Source of the DNA: Methanobacterium sp. BRmetb2
GTDB lineage: Archaea > Methanobacteriota > Methanobacteria > Methanobacteriales > Methanobacteriaceae
Assembly: GCA_003491285.1 (NCBI GenBank)
Contig: CP022705.1
Coordinates: 1,361,501 to 1,425,500, forward strand
Reading direction: 5' to 3'
DNA: 64,000 nt
The notes under the pieces: model-generated
Databases searched by the model: none
What the model was told of the DNA's origin: nothing
What the model saw: the letters and a program-made list of their open reading frames with translations, nothing else
Made by a program: the position numbers and the translations under genes
Shown here: one piece after another, positions 37,305 to 45,693 of the stretch
Layout of the letters: each line of letters opens with the position of its first letter
Position numbering within the stretch: the first letter of the stretch is position 1

Positions 37305-38786
37305 TTATTGTCCATCTAACCATTTAACCCCAGTAAGAGTGGCTAAATCTTTGTTTAAGGATACAAGATCGTCCTGGTTAAGTTCACTTATGTCATTCTT
37401 TCCAACAATACGGGTAAAACTCGCTAATTCTTCATTTGAGACTCTAATAAAATTAGATAGTTTTTTAATTCCTTCTTCAATATTTAATTGATTGAGTAGG
37501 GAAGGACTTTGAGTAGTTATTCCAGTGGGACATTTTCCAGTATAACAAATTCTAAACTGCTCACAGTTTATGGCAATTAATGCTGAAGTTCCGATATAGA
37601 CAGCATCAGCACCCATAGCCAGACATTTAGCAAAATCAGCAGAGTTTCTAAGGCCCCCACCAGCTATAAGAGAGATATCATCCTTAACATCCATTTCATT
37701 TAAGGTATTATATGCTCTAGGAAGCGCAGCAATAAGTGGAATTCCAACATTTTCTCTTACAAAAAGATTGGTTGCACCGGTTCCTCCACCAAACCCATCA
37801 ATAGCAATAAAATCAACTTCCGAATCTACGAGAACTTCAACATCTTTTTCTATATTTCCACAGCCTATCTTTGCGCCAATTGGTACATTGGAAGAAATTC
37901 TGCGCAGTTCAGTAACTTTCTTTTTAATATCCTCTGAATTTAATATATCTGGATGGCAGGCCGGGGAATAAGCAGCTTCAGCAGGTTGCAGACCTCTGAT
38001 CTTAGCAATTTCCGGGGTAATTTTACTGGCCGGCAAATAACTACCTTTGCCTGGATAAGCACCTTGTCCAAACCTTAATTCAATTGCAGCCGCCTTTTTA
38101 AGTTTTTCATCATCTATTCCAAATCTTCCAGTTGAATACTGCACTATAATATGTTCAGAGGATGTTTTAAGTTCTTCTTCTAGTACTCCTCCCTCTCCAG
38201 AATTGAAACCAATTCCTAGATCTGCTGCAGTATGGGCAATAATCATTCTAACTTTTCTGGAAACAGCACCAAAACTTAGACCAGATATTAATATGGGTGA
38301 TGATACTTTAAGAGGATTTTCAGCTTTCGGTCCAATAATAATTTCTGTTTTAACATTCTCATCACGATTTAAAGGGATTTTAAAAACCTGCGCCGGTATT
38401 AAATGAAGATCATCCCAGTTGAAAGGCATTTTCTTTGTTGACCCCATGGATCTAACAACACTTTCTCCAGCATTACTCATATCTTTAATATCCATCATTG
38501 ATTGGTAGAAGGATTTGCTTTCATCTGACTTTTTTTTACGCATTAATGTCTTGCTTTCTCCTACCACTTCTTTATCACAATAATAGAGTCCATCTAATTT
38601 GTTTTCAAAGTATACGGGGCACATGTAACATATGCATCCATTCTCGTGAACATCAACACAGCTTTTACCAAGAGAACAATATAGAATTTCTCCGTCACAG
38701 TTACGGGGATAGCTGGGACAGCTATTACATAAACATTTTTCCCGATTTTCTTTTGTATCATCAACTTTAACCATATTTTGTACCAT
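37305..38786 (-). CDS. Archaeal glutamate synthase-type FMN protein with N-terminal Cys-rich DUF2769 domain
   Basis: 493 residues. An N-terminal domain (about 18-75) with ten cysteines in the pattern CxCxxC...C...C...C...CxCxxC...C resembles DUF2769. The rest is the FMN-binding synthase barrel of GltB: GLSFGAVSRKV, GEGGVLEEEL, IDGFGGGTGA and GGGLRNSADFAKCLAMGADA for FMN, and CYTGKCPTG, the cysteine motif of the 3Fe-4S cluster. There is no amidotransferase domain, so it needs another subunit or uses a different substrate. It could form glutamate from 2-oxoglutarate or be a related FMN enzyme. The start may instead be the ATG at 38774. Confidence 0.8.
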   Translation of the reverse strand: MVQNMVKVDDTKENREKCLCNSCPSYPRNCDGEILYCSLGKSCVDVHENGCICYMCPVYFENKLDGLYYCDKEVVGESKTLMRKKKSDESKSFYQSMMDIKDMSNAGESVVRSMGSTKKMPFNWDDLHLIPAQVFKIPLNRDENVKTEIIIGPKAENPLKVSSPILISGLSFGAVSRKVRMIIAHTAADLGIGFNSGEGGVLEEELKTSSEHIIVQYSTGRFGIDDEKLKKAAAIELRFGQGAYPGKGSYLPASKITPEIAKIRGLQPAEAAYSPACHPDILNSEDIKKKVTELRRISSNVPIGAKIGCGNIEKDVEVLVDSEVDFIAIDGFGGGTGATNLFVRENVGIPLIAALPRAYNTLNEMDVKDDISLIAGGGLRNSADFAKCLAMGADAVYIGTSALIAINCEQFRICYTGKCPTGITTQSPSLLNQLNIEEGIKKLSNFIRVSNEELASFTRIVGKNDISELNQDDLVSLNKDLATLTGVKWLDGQ

Positions 38787-38928
38787 CCCTATTTTTACAT
38801 GGATTATGCAAACTGAATAGCTTATATAAAGTTAATTTTTTGGAAATTATATCTTTGCTGTTATTTTAAAATAATATGTAGTTTTACTGGGAAATTTTAG
38901 TTAGTATAATTCCCATTATTTTTGAATG

Positions 38929-40683
38929 TTATAAAAAACGCTTAGGATCTGTATCAATATCTACAATGACTGGATCAGATGATGAAAGTGCTTTTTCAAC
39001 AGCTTCAGGCAATTTATCAGGTTCTGTAACTTTAATTCCAATGCCTCCACAGTTTTTGGCGTAATCAGCGAAGTTACAATTGTAAAGTTTGGTCTGGTAG
39101 TTGGGATAATTTTCCACCATCTGTTCCTGCATTATCATGGCCAGTTGTTTGTTATTGAATAAAAATACCTTGACTGGTAGTTCATATTTAACTGCAGTCA
39201 TGAAATCTCCCATAACCATGGAAAATCCCCCGTCACCAGTAATACATATAACTTGTCTATCAGGATATGTTATTTGTGCAGCAAGAGCAGCAGGCAGTCC
39301 AAAACCCATTGAGGCTAAATAACCAGACATAACCATTTTCTGGGTGGATTTCATCCAGAAATTACGGCCAAACCACCAGGAATTCTCCCCTACATCCAGG
39401 GTTATAATTGCATCAGGGTCAATTTTTTCGTTTAAAACGTTTATTATATACTGAGGGCGTATGGGTTTTTTTGTTTCATCGATTTCTTCATCTAAAAGAT
39501 CAAACCATTCCTTTTTAAGTCTTTTTATTTCGTTTAGATATTCTGCATTGTTTTTTTCATCAACCAATGATAATAATTCGGGTATTAACTGGGAACTGTT
39601 ACCTAAAAGACCTATTTCAACTGGATACTTACGGGCGATCATATTTGGATCTATATCTATCTGAATAGTTCTTTTTTCAGGTATCTGGGTCATTTCAGAG
39701 AAGGAAGATCCAATTACAATTAATAAGTCGGAGTCTCTAACCAGTTGGGTAGCAGCAGTAGAGCCAATGGTTCCATGACTTCCCACATAAAGATCATCAT
39801 ATTCGTTTACAACACCTTTTCCTCTAAAGGTAGTTACAATAGGTGAATCAATCTTTTGAGCCAATTTAAGCAGTTTTTCGCCTTGGTTCATGGCTCCAAA
39901 ACCAGCAATTATAACCGGTCTTTTTGAATCATCAACGATTCTAGCTGCCTTTATCAAAAGAGATTTGGATATTGAAACGGCCATATTGGGCATGTTACCT
40001 TCGAAAGGAATTAAATCAGTATTATATGGTAGTTTTTGGACGTCATTAGGGATACCTATGTGTGACACTCCTTTTTTTAAAATGGCATGCTTGATAGCCA
40101 GGCTGGTGAGGGTGGTGGTTTGATCTTCTGACATTAAAGTTTTATTAAATACTGATATTGGTTCAAAAAAGGAGTGCTGGTCAATTTCTTGGAAGGATCC
40201 CGGACCAATTAACTGCCTTTTCACCTGACCGGTAAGGGCCAATAGTGGTGAATGATCCAGTTTTGCATCATAAAGTCCAGTTGCAAGATTAGTTGCACCA
40301 GGACCTGCCACCGTTAAACATGCAGCAATGTTTCCAGTGAGTTTTCCATAAGCAGATGCCATGAAAGCGGCAGTTTGTTCATGCCTTACTTGGATGTATT
40401 TTATAGAATCATTTTTACGGATTGCATCACTTACTCCCAGAGAAGATGTTCCAGGAATACCAAAAATGTACTTGACTCCCCACTCTGCCATTTGTTGGAC
40501 CATAACATCAGAAACAGTTGAACCTTCGATTTTTACTTTTTCTCCTTCATCCATTAAAACAAACACACTTTTTGGAGAATTGCAAACGGGACATCTCCAG
40601 TCCGCTGGTAAATTGGAAAAATCAAATCCTTCTAATTCTTCGTTAAACACGTAATTACAGACAGTGCACCTATATTTTGCCAT
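38929..40683 (-). CDS. Rubredoxin-TPP enzyme fusion (pyruvate oxidase / acetolactate synthase-like)
   Basis: 584 residues. The first 50 or so are a complete rubredoxin: CTVCNY, then FSNLPADWRCPVC, two CxxC knuckles. From about residue 55 a full thiamine-pyrophosphate enzyme follows. The catalytic Glu is in RHEQTA, the FAD/central domain shows IIAGFGAMNQGEKL, and the TPP/Mg motif is GDGGFSMVMGDF...LFNN. Its resemblance is to PoxB-type pyruvate oxidases and IlvB-like enzymes. The fused rubredoxin would be a natural electron acceptor or donor, pointing to oxidative decarboxylation of a 2-oxoacid or to oxidant scavenging. Substrate unknown. Confidence 0.8.
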   Translation of the reverse strand: MAKYRCTVCNYVFNEELEGFDFSNLPADWRCPVCNSPKSVFVLMDEGEKVKIEGSTVSDVMVQQMAEWGVKYIFGIPGTSSLGVSDAIRKNDSIKYIQVRHEQTAAFMASAYGKLTGNIAACLTVAGPGATNLATGLYDAKLDHSPLLALTGQVKRQLIGPGSFQEIDQHSFFEPISVFNKTLMSEDQTTTLTSLAIKHAILKKGVSHIGIPNDVQKLPYNTDLIPFEGNMPNMAVSISKSLLIKAARIVDDSKRPVIIAGFGAMNQGEKLLKLAQKIDSPIVTTFRGKGVVNEYDDLYVGSHGTIGSTAATQLVRDSDLLIVIGSSFSEMTQIPEKRTIQIDIDPNMIARKYPVEIGLLGNSSQLIPELLSLVDEKNNAEYLNEIKRLKKEWFDLLDEEIDETKKPIRPQYIINVLNEKIDPDAIITLDVGENSWWFGRNFWMKSTQKMVMSGYLASMGFGLPAALAAQITYPDRQVICITGDGGFSMVMGDFMTAVKYELPVKVFLFNNKQLAMIMQEQMVENYPNYQTKLYNCNFADYAKNCGGIGIKVTEPDKLPEAVEKALSSSDPVIVDIDTDPKRFL

Positions 40684-40766
40684 GAAAAGACCACCAATAT
40701 ATTTAATATTCTATAATCTAACAGATTTTTTAAAAATAAATTGGTTTTAATGGTCCAGTGGACTTT

Positions 40767-41081
40767 TTATTGGGCTGGTCCATCTCTACAATAGTATCCC
40801 ATGGGCATACCATCAGCAAGATCTTGTTCTTGCCATACTGGACAAGTTGCACACATACACATCTTTTCAAAGTTCAAATCGCTGCATATGGCGGGTCCGG
40901 CAGCGCAGTAAACTCCAGGAACAGCTTCTGGATCAGGCATCATTCCCTTTTCCATCATTTCTTCCATTTTTTCCTGTAGCATCTTCTTTTTGGCACCGGC
41001 ACATGCGCTGTTTTCTTGAACTGGACAGTCGCGGCAGACACATTTTTTAAGATTTTCCATATTAAATTCTACTTTTGTCAT
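40767..41081 (-). CDS. DUF2769-type Cys-rich protein
   Basis: A 104-residue protein with ten cysteines: CVCRDC, then AC, YC, IC, then CMCATC and the final YYC. The same order is found at the N-terminus of the glutamate synthase-like protein two genes away. The middle is a Met-rich amphipathic helix (about 30-50). The cysteine pattern suggests binding of an Fe-S cluster or zinc. The ATG at 41081 is preferred because GGGG stands upstream. It is the first gene of the minus-strand redox run. Confidence 0.7.
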   Translation of the reverse strand: MTKVEFNMENLKKCVCRDCPVQENSACAGAKKKMLQEKMEEMMEKGMMPDPEAVPGVYCAAGPAICSDLNFEKMCMCATCPVWQEQDLADGMPMGYYCRDGPAQ

Positions 41082-41531
41082 TTTTAACCCCATATTAATA
41101 TTGGTTAAAATGTAATATCAAATTTTTGAATTTCCTTAGGAAATTAATTTTGAAATAAAGAAAGAAAATTTGAAATGTATTCATATTTGTAATAGGGTGA
41201 GCAGTGCTTTTTTTAGCTGGATATGATTGTTGTAATTGAATTGGAGGAATCTGATCTGTTTATTTGGGTTTTTCTTTGAAATACATTTGAAACCATTTTA
41301 AAAATGGACTGAATGTCTATTTTTGTGTTTTTTAACTTGGCGGTGGCTTTTTAACTCTGAATAAATTGTATAGTTGTCTGTGAATATTTTGTCCATTTAA
41401 CAAAATGTAGATCTAACATTTTTAGTAAAATTTTGTGATCAATATGAGAAACATTTAAATATTGTAATGCACATAATTATATTCGTAGTTATACGAATAA
41501 TTATTATAAATTAAAAACCATGGGGGATTTA
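41082..41531. other. Intergenic region between the DUF2769 gene and the zinc-ribbon gene
   Basis: About 450 bp between divergent genes, without an ORF. Its right end holds TTTAAATA (41454-41461) and the palindrome at 41480-41499. The left part is AT-rich with no recognised RNA gene. Confidence 0.5.
41480..41499 (+). promoter_or_regulatory. Perfect inverted repeat matching the MsvR operator
   Basis: TATTCGTA, a 4-nt spacer GTTA, then TACGAATA: perfect 8-bp arms. The core TTCGTA-N4-TACGAA is the motif I recall as the binding site of MsvR, the redox-sensing regulator of methanogens. It lies about 20 bp after a TATA-like TTTAAATA, so it would sit on the start of transcription of the 41532 gene; another TATA-like element (ATTATAAAT) follows it. 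Confidence 0.65.
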
Positions 41532-41753
41532 ATGAAGGCTGAATATCTAAACCAAAATTGTCCGGAATGCGGATGTAAAGATAAAAAAATATCCCGAAGA
41601 AGAAATTCTAGATCAAATGCAGATGCCTTTTACATTCAACATATACCACAAGGAGATATGGGCATAATCAAATGTGATAATTGTGGACATGTATTTGAAT
41701 ATTGTAAAGATAGTAAATTACCAGTAAAAGTAAAAAAGATTTGTATAATTTAA
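41532..41753 (+). CDS. Small zinc-ribbon protein under a redox-type operator
   Basis: A 73-residue protein with two CxxC pairs (CPEC and CDNC) about 40 residues apart, enclosing a basic segment KKISRRRNSRSN. This is a zinc-ribbon layout like those of TFIIS/rubrerythrin-like small archaeal proteins, but no family is identified. The ATG at 41532 is preferred because GGGGGAT precedes it. Converges with the HD-domain gene. The operator upstream suggests it is induced by oxidative stress. Confidence 0.65.
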   Translation: MKAEYLNQNCPECGCKDKKISRRRNSRSNADAFYIQHIPQGDMGIIKCDNCGHVFEYCKDSKLPVKVKKICII

Positions 41754-41787
41754 TTTTTTTATTAATTATATAAAACGAAGTTAATAG

Positions 41788-42282
41788 TTATTGAACTTGA
41801 TAATTCTTATCAATTATTGCTCGGTGCAAATCAATCAATCTTCCAATAGAGGGATGACTATTTCCCATGTTGGTTCTCCATTTATCAATTACAAAATCGA
41901 TATGAACCTCATCTACACCATTTATAAGGTTGTCTGCATGGGCCACAATTTTTTCTTCCAGTGTTTCAGGTAGATAATCTTTTGGGGGTAAACCCAGACT
42001 TTCAGCTTCTTTCAAAGGTATGCCTGCCCCTATATGTCTTTCCACAATATTTACTATTTCTGTGGAAAATCCCAAATCTTTCAAAATTTCAGCACCCATT
42101 ATAGCATGTTCAATGCCATGAGTTTTTCCACGACCTATATCATGTAGAAGCGCACCATTTTTCACTAAAACAGTATCAACCGGAAATTTTTTCGAAATTT
42201 CCAAGGCTTTCCAAGCCACGGCTTTGCTATGTTCAATAACTGGTAGAGAACAATTAAACTGTCTTAAAAGTTCCAGACTCAA
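41788..42282 (-). CDS. HD-domain phosphohydrolase (TIGR00295-like)
   Basis: About 164 residues. The metal-binding HD superfamily motifs are visible: EHS near the start, LLHDIGRGKTHGIEHA with the HD pair, a further His in VERHIGAG, and AHADNLI. Such proteins hydrolyse phosphomonoesters or nucleotides; the substrate is unknown. A TTG at 42282 is preferred because AGGAGA lies 6 nt upstream; an earlier TTG at 42312 would add ten residues but lacks a ribosome binding site. Confidence 0.7.
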   Translation of the reverse strand: MSLELLRQFNCSLPVIEHSKAVAWKALEISKKFPVDTVLVKNGALLHDIGRGKTHGIEHAIMGAEILKDLGFSTEIVNIVERHIGAGIPLKEAESLGLPPKDYLPETLEEKIVAHADNLINGVDEVHIDFVIDKWRTNMGNSHPSIGRLIDLHRAIIDKNYQVQ

Positions 42283-42368
42283 ACAATTTCTCCTAAAAAA
42301 AGTTATTTTCAAAAATTAGTAGTTTAATATGGGATTTAAATAAATTTGGAGTCTTAAACTCTTAAAAT

Positions 42369-42908
42369 TTATTTAGAATTTTGACTTGAACCTTCAAAGC
42401 TAATTGAAAGGTTATCACTTTCATAAAAATTAATCTCTTCTTTTAATTTATTAATGAATACAGAATTGTCTTTATATTCCAGTTCGTTTCCGCATTCGGG
42501 GCATACGAAATTATTTTCTGAAGCTTCTTCAAAGCTGCACCGACAGTTATTAGTTTTACATTCAAAGAATATGTTGTTTTCTTCGTATTTTAAACATTCT
42601 CTAAGTTCTTTGAGAACTTCTTCATGTTTACTTTTGATCATGTCAATGATTTTGTCCTGTTCGAATTTCCAGCTATAAGTATACCACTGTGTTTCTGGAT
42701 CTTTACTTCGTTTATAACTGGCAATTCCAGCATCATATAATTTGTATAAAATTCTTCTAACAATATTTAATCTTAATTCAGTTTCTTCGGCTATTTCTTC
42801 GTCGGTAACCTTACCATCTACCAAGCACTCCACAACAGAGATACTGCCTTCATCTTCTTCCTGAATGATTTCATTGAGCAGTTCGAGAACTAAAGGATCT
42901 TTAAGCAT
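42369..42908 (-). CDS. tfe: Transcription initiation factor E (TFE)
   Basis: Archaeal TFIIE-alpha homologue that stimulates promoter opening by RNA polymerase. The 179 residues have an N-terminal winged helix (about 1-85, TDEEIAEETELRLNIVRRILYKLYDAGI), a linker helix and a zinc ribbon (C-x4-C near FECKTNNC, then CPEC). The ATG at 42908 follows AAAGGAGGAAGTGAC, a strong ribosome binding site. Two ATAACA-N-TGTTAT-like elements lie upstream. Confidence 0.93.
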   Translation of the reverse strand: MLKDPLVLELLNEIIQEEDEGSISVVECLVDGKVTDEEIAEETELRLNIVRRILYKLYDAGIASYKRSKDPETQWYTYSWKFEQDKIIDMIKSKHEEVLKELRECLKYEENNIFFECKTNNCRCSFEEASENNFVCPECGNELEYKDNSVFINKLKEEINFYESDNLSISFEGSSQNSK

Positions 42909-43224
42909 GTCACTTCCTCCTTTTGATAACATTGTAACACTATTAGCAATAAAATTGTAATAAAGAGATATAACAATGTTATTTGAATTTATCTGATGGA
43001 TATTATCTCAGGATTTAATGACTATAACTGAATAGTTTTTTGCAATAGTCGTATCTATTTCAGTCTTTTTTTGATTATAACCCTATTTTATCCACAAAAA
43101 ATATCAAATTTAATATGTATGGGAAAACTTTCACTATATTTATGTAATCTTTGTTATTAACTTTATGTTATTTATATTTTTTTAAAAGTAATATTAATAA
43201 AATGAAAACATCTTAGACGGGTTT
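42909..43224. other. tfe upstream region with paired palindromes
   Basis: 316 bp with no gene. ATAACA-A-TGTTAT (42970-42982) is a perfect palindrome, and a degenerate copy, ATAACATTGTAAC, lies at 42927-42939 close to the tfe start. They could mark an operator for tfe. The remainder is AT-rich. Confidence 0.4.
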
Positions 43225-44079
43225 TTAAAGCTTCCTAACAATGACTGCAGGCGTATGTTGAATTGAATCCAACATTTCAATGGTTATTTCATCAACATCT
43301 TTCTTAAAAGTATCTTTCATATCGTATACAGTTTCCATACTATTTTTGTTTTCTTTTTGATAATCTTCAACAATTTTTCCAATTTCTAAAGCTGCATCTG
43401 TTTTTATTGTTGTTGAAACTGCTAAAACTGTAGGGCCTACTATTTTTCCAATTCTTCCCAGCAAATATCCGTACACGCCCATGTCACATTTAATGCCGGG
43501 GACAGCTAAGGGCAGTGATGTGAATTTCATCCCTTTTAATTCATAAGTGGCGTCAGTGTCAATTATCATGGAAATAACTTTTTTGCTGGTCCTATTTTCA
43601 ATTGTTCTGGCTATTTTTTCTACAACACCTTGAGGATCACAGGGTAAAAGTGAAACGTAACTTCCAGGGGCATTGCTAAGATCGATACCTGCTTCTGAAG
43701 CAGGTTTAAGAGCATGTTTTAATCCATAATACTCAAGAACAACTTGTTTATGATATCGTGCTGCTTTGGGTAATTTTCTTAAATTATTAATGGTTCTCTT
43801 TTTAATTCCAAGTAATGGTCCTAAAAAGTAGCCCCACACATATTTTGACCATAGATCTGCCAATAGATAAGCTTTAAAAGATGGTTCAAATTTTGATTCG
43901 TCTACTATTCTGCCTTGGGAGATGGCAATGGGAGTCTCAGATATTACCAGAAAATCTCCTTCTTCAACTAAATTTAGGCATTTCTCAATAATCACGTCAA
44001 AAGGTTCATTTGGTTTTATGTAACCTGTTTTAACAGGAATTATTGTATATTGAGAATTATCCATTTTTTCAATTGGCAT
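43225..44079 (-). CDS. CofE-like F420-0:gamma-glutamyl ligase homologue
   Basis: 284 residues of the CofE/COG1478 fold. It has the N-terminal VKTGYIKPNEPFDVII segment, GDFLVISETPIAISQGRIVD (metal and substrate loop), IIDTDATYELKG and the C-terminal region. It is longer than the true F420 ligase, which usually has about 250 residues, and carries an inserted stretch around 85-130, so it is likely the methanogen paralogue with an unknown gamma-glutamylation or amide ligation target. It ends the run comA-ABC-GTPase-FeS. Confidence 0.65.
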   Translation of the reverse strand: MPIEKMDNSQYTIIPVKTGYIKPNEPFDVIIEKCLNLVEEGDFLVISETPIAISQGRIVDESKFEPSFKAYLLADLWSKYVWGYFLGPLLGIKKRTINNLRKLPKAARYHKQVVLEYYGLKHALKPASEAGIDLSNAPGSYVSLLPCDPQGVVEKIARTIENRTSKKVISMIIDTDATYELKGMKFTSLPLAVPGIKCDMGVYGYLLGRIGKIVGPTVLAVSTTIKTDAALEIGKIVEDYQKENKNSMETVYDMKDTFKKDVDEITIEMLDSIQHTPAVIVRKL

Positions 44080-44141
44080 AATCTTTAGAAAAAATTTTAA
44101 ATATAAAAATTTTAATCAGGGTCTATATGCAGAAGAGTACT

Positions 44142-44825
44142 TCATCCTTTAATTGGGGGTGCCCATACCTTTAGGTCTATTCCCTCGATAATAATCTTTT
44201 TTCCTTCAATTTGTACTACTACTCCAGAATGAACCTTTTGCATCATACAGTGTTTAGGAAGGAATCGGACAGTTTCTCCCACTGCTGGGACTTTTCCTTC
44301 TATAATCCCTTCAAATCCTCCCACCATACACACCCCTACGTCTTGAAATTCAAAATTTTCATTATCTAAACGGTGACAAGGTCCTACAATATGTACAGTG
44401 ATTAATCCGTGATTTTCATCAAGTATCTCTGCAAAATGTGTGATTGGGCATCCTAAAGGTCGATATCGTATTATATCTCCTTTTTTTAACTCTTCCCTGG
44501 TAAAGGGGTATAAAATTTCCCTACAGGAATGTTCTTCAGGAAGGGGTTCTAAGATGAAATCGGCTTCATAGCCATCTAAAACTCCCACAATCTTTTCATC
44601 TTCTGGAATGATGTTTTCTTTTTTTAATAATTTTTCTAATTGTTTCAGATTATCATTAAATATTTCCTGAAACATGAAGTGGCATGATTCAACTGATGTA
44701 CGTTTCTTTAAAAGTGCACTGGCAAATTCGTCACAACGTGCATAACCGCATATTCCACAGTTGTAGCCAGGTAGTAATTTTATGATGGTTTCTTTATGAT
44801 CAACATTTTTGGATTTATCTTTCAT
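44142..44825 (-). CDS. Fe-S domain protein of unknown function (comA cluster)
   Basis: 227 residues. An N-terminal four-cysteine motif PGYNCGICGYARCDEF plus a following SC is the 4Fe-4S domain also found at the N-terminus of corrinoid iron-sulfur proteins and related reductive activators. The C-terminal 130 residues carry conserved-looking RYRPLGCPITHF, VGPCHRL and the HCMMQKVHSG stretch, unknown to me as a named domain. It lies 13 bp after the GTPase gene and has AGAGGTAAT upstream. Probably acts with the GTPase in electron delivery or cofactor maturation. Confidence 0.65.
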   Translation of the reverse strand: MKDKSKNVDHKETIIKLLPGYNCGICGYARCDEFASALLKKRTSVESCHFMFQEIFNDNLKQLEKLLKKENIIPEDEKIVGVLDGYEADFILEPLPEEHSCREILYPFTREELKKGDIIRYRPLGCPITHFAEILDENHGLITVHIVGPCHRLDNENFEFQDVGVCMVGGFEGIIEGKVPAVGETVRFLPKHCMMQKVHSGVVVQIEGKKIIIEGIDLKVWAPPIKG

Positions 44826-44838
44826 CAGTTATTACCTC

Positions 44839-45540
44839 TTATTCGCCTTCATAGCCCTGAAAACCATCTATTCTTCTTAATATTCCTCGGTGATATTTTT
44901 TGTTCACTTTGGTTTCGCCGACACAGAGTGTACAAACAGCAAGAGGGGCAGAATGCCTTAATTCTTCATCATCAAGGGATACTTCTTTTGACTTAGTCAT
45001 TTCTTCAGCCAGTTCCATACATCCCTGACCACTTAAACCATTAGCTTCAATGATTTTACAATTAGGATTTACTTCGTAGACTCTTTCTCGGAAGATTTCC
45101 CTTTCTGCTTGAGATATCATGTCTCCTTTGGTGATAACCGCTATATCGGCTGTACTAAGGAATGGCCCTACTTTAAGGGGGGTGTTAGGGCCGCTTGTTG
45201 CATCTATTACACATACACCTAAACAGTTCATGGTGTAGGGTGCGCAACGATGACATAGTCCTGCTGTTTCAACTACTAAAAAATCAGATTTATTTTCCTC
45301 AGCCCAACTAATCATGTCCTCTATATTATATATGGCATAGTGATCAGGACACATATCCATGGAAAGACCTATTTTAGTGGGAACACCTATTTTAGCAAAT
45401 TTTTGATCATCATCAGTATATAAACAGTCAATCTTAACCACTGATGATTTCAAATCCATAACTTTAAGGCTTTTTAAAGCGTGTATTAAAACCGCTGTTT
45501 TACCAGAACCGGGAGTTCCAGCAACAATTACCATTCTCAT
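44839..45540 (-). CDS. HypB/CooC-like GTPase with cysteine motif (comA cluster)
   Basis: 233 residues of the SIMIBI class. The P-loop is GTPGSGKTAV, the switch is VVETAGLC (ETAG, G3) and the base-recognition motif is TKGD. After the switch come CHRCAP and NCLGVC, cysteines suited to metal or Fe-S binding, and a further CTLC near residue 205. HypB, UreG and CooC relatives insert nickel or other metals into enzymes. Here the neighbours suggest a methanogen-specific target. Overlaps nothing; 13 bp to the Fe-S gene. Confidence 0.7.
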   Translation of the reverse strand: MRMVIVAGTPGSGKTAVLIHALKSLKVMDLKSSVVKIDCLYTDDDQKFAKIGVPTKIGLSMDMCPDHYAIYNIEDMISWAEENKSDFLVVETAGLCHRCAPYTMNCLGVCVIDATSGPNTPLKVGPFLSTADIAVITKGDMISQAEREIFRERVYEVNPNCKIIEANGLSGQGCMELAEEMTKSKEVSLDDEELRHSAPLAVCTLCVGETKVNKKYHRGILRRIDGFQGYEGE

Positions 45541-45693
45541 GATTCCACTTGTTCCAATATTTTTCTTATTATTTTCTTATTATGTTTCTAAAAAGTTTAG
45601 ATATTTTGTTACTACTTTGAATAATTAGAATTAGTAAAATAAATTATTTAAATTTATTAATTGTATACGTAAATTAAAAGAGGATGGTGAAAA

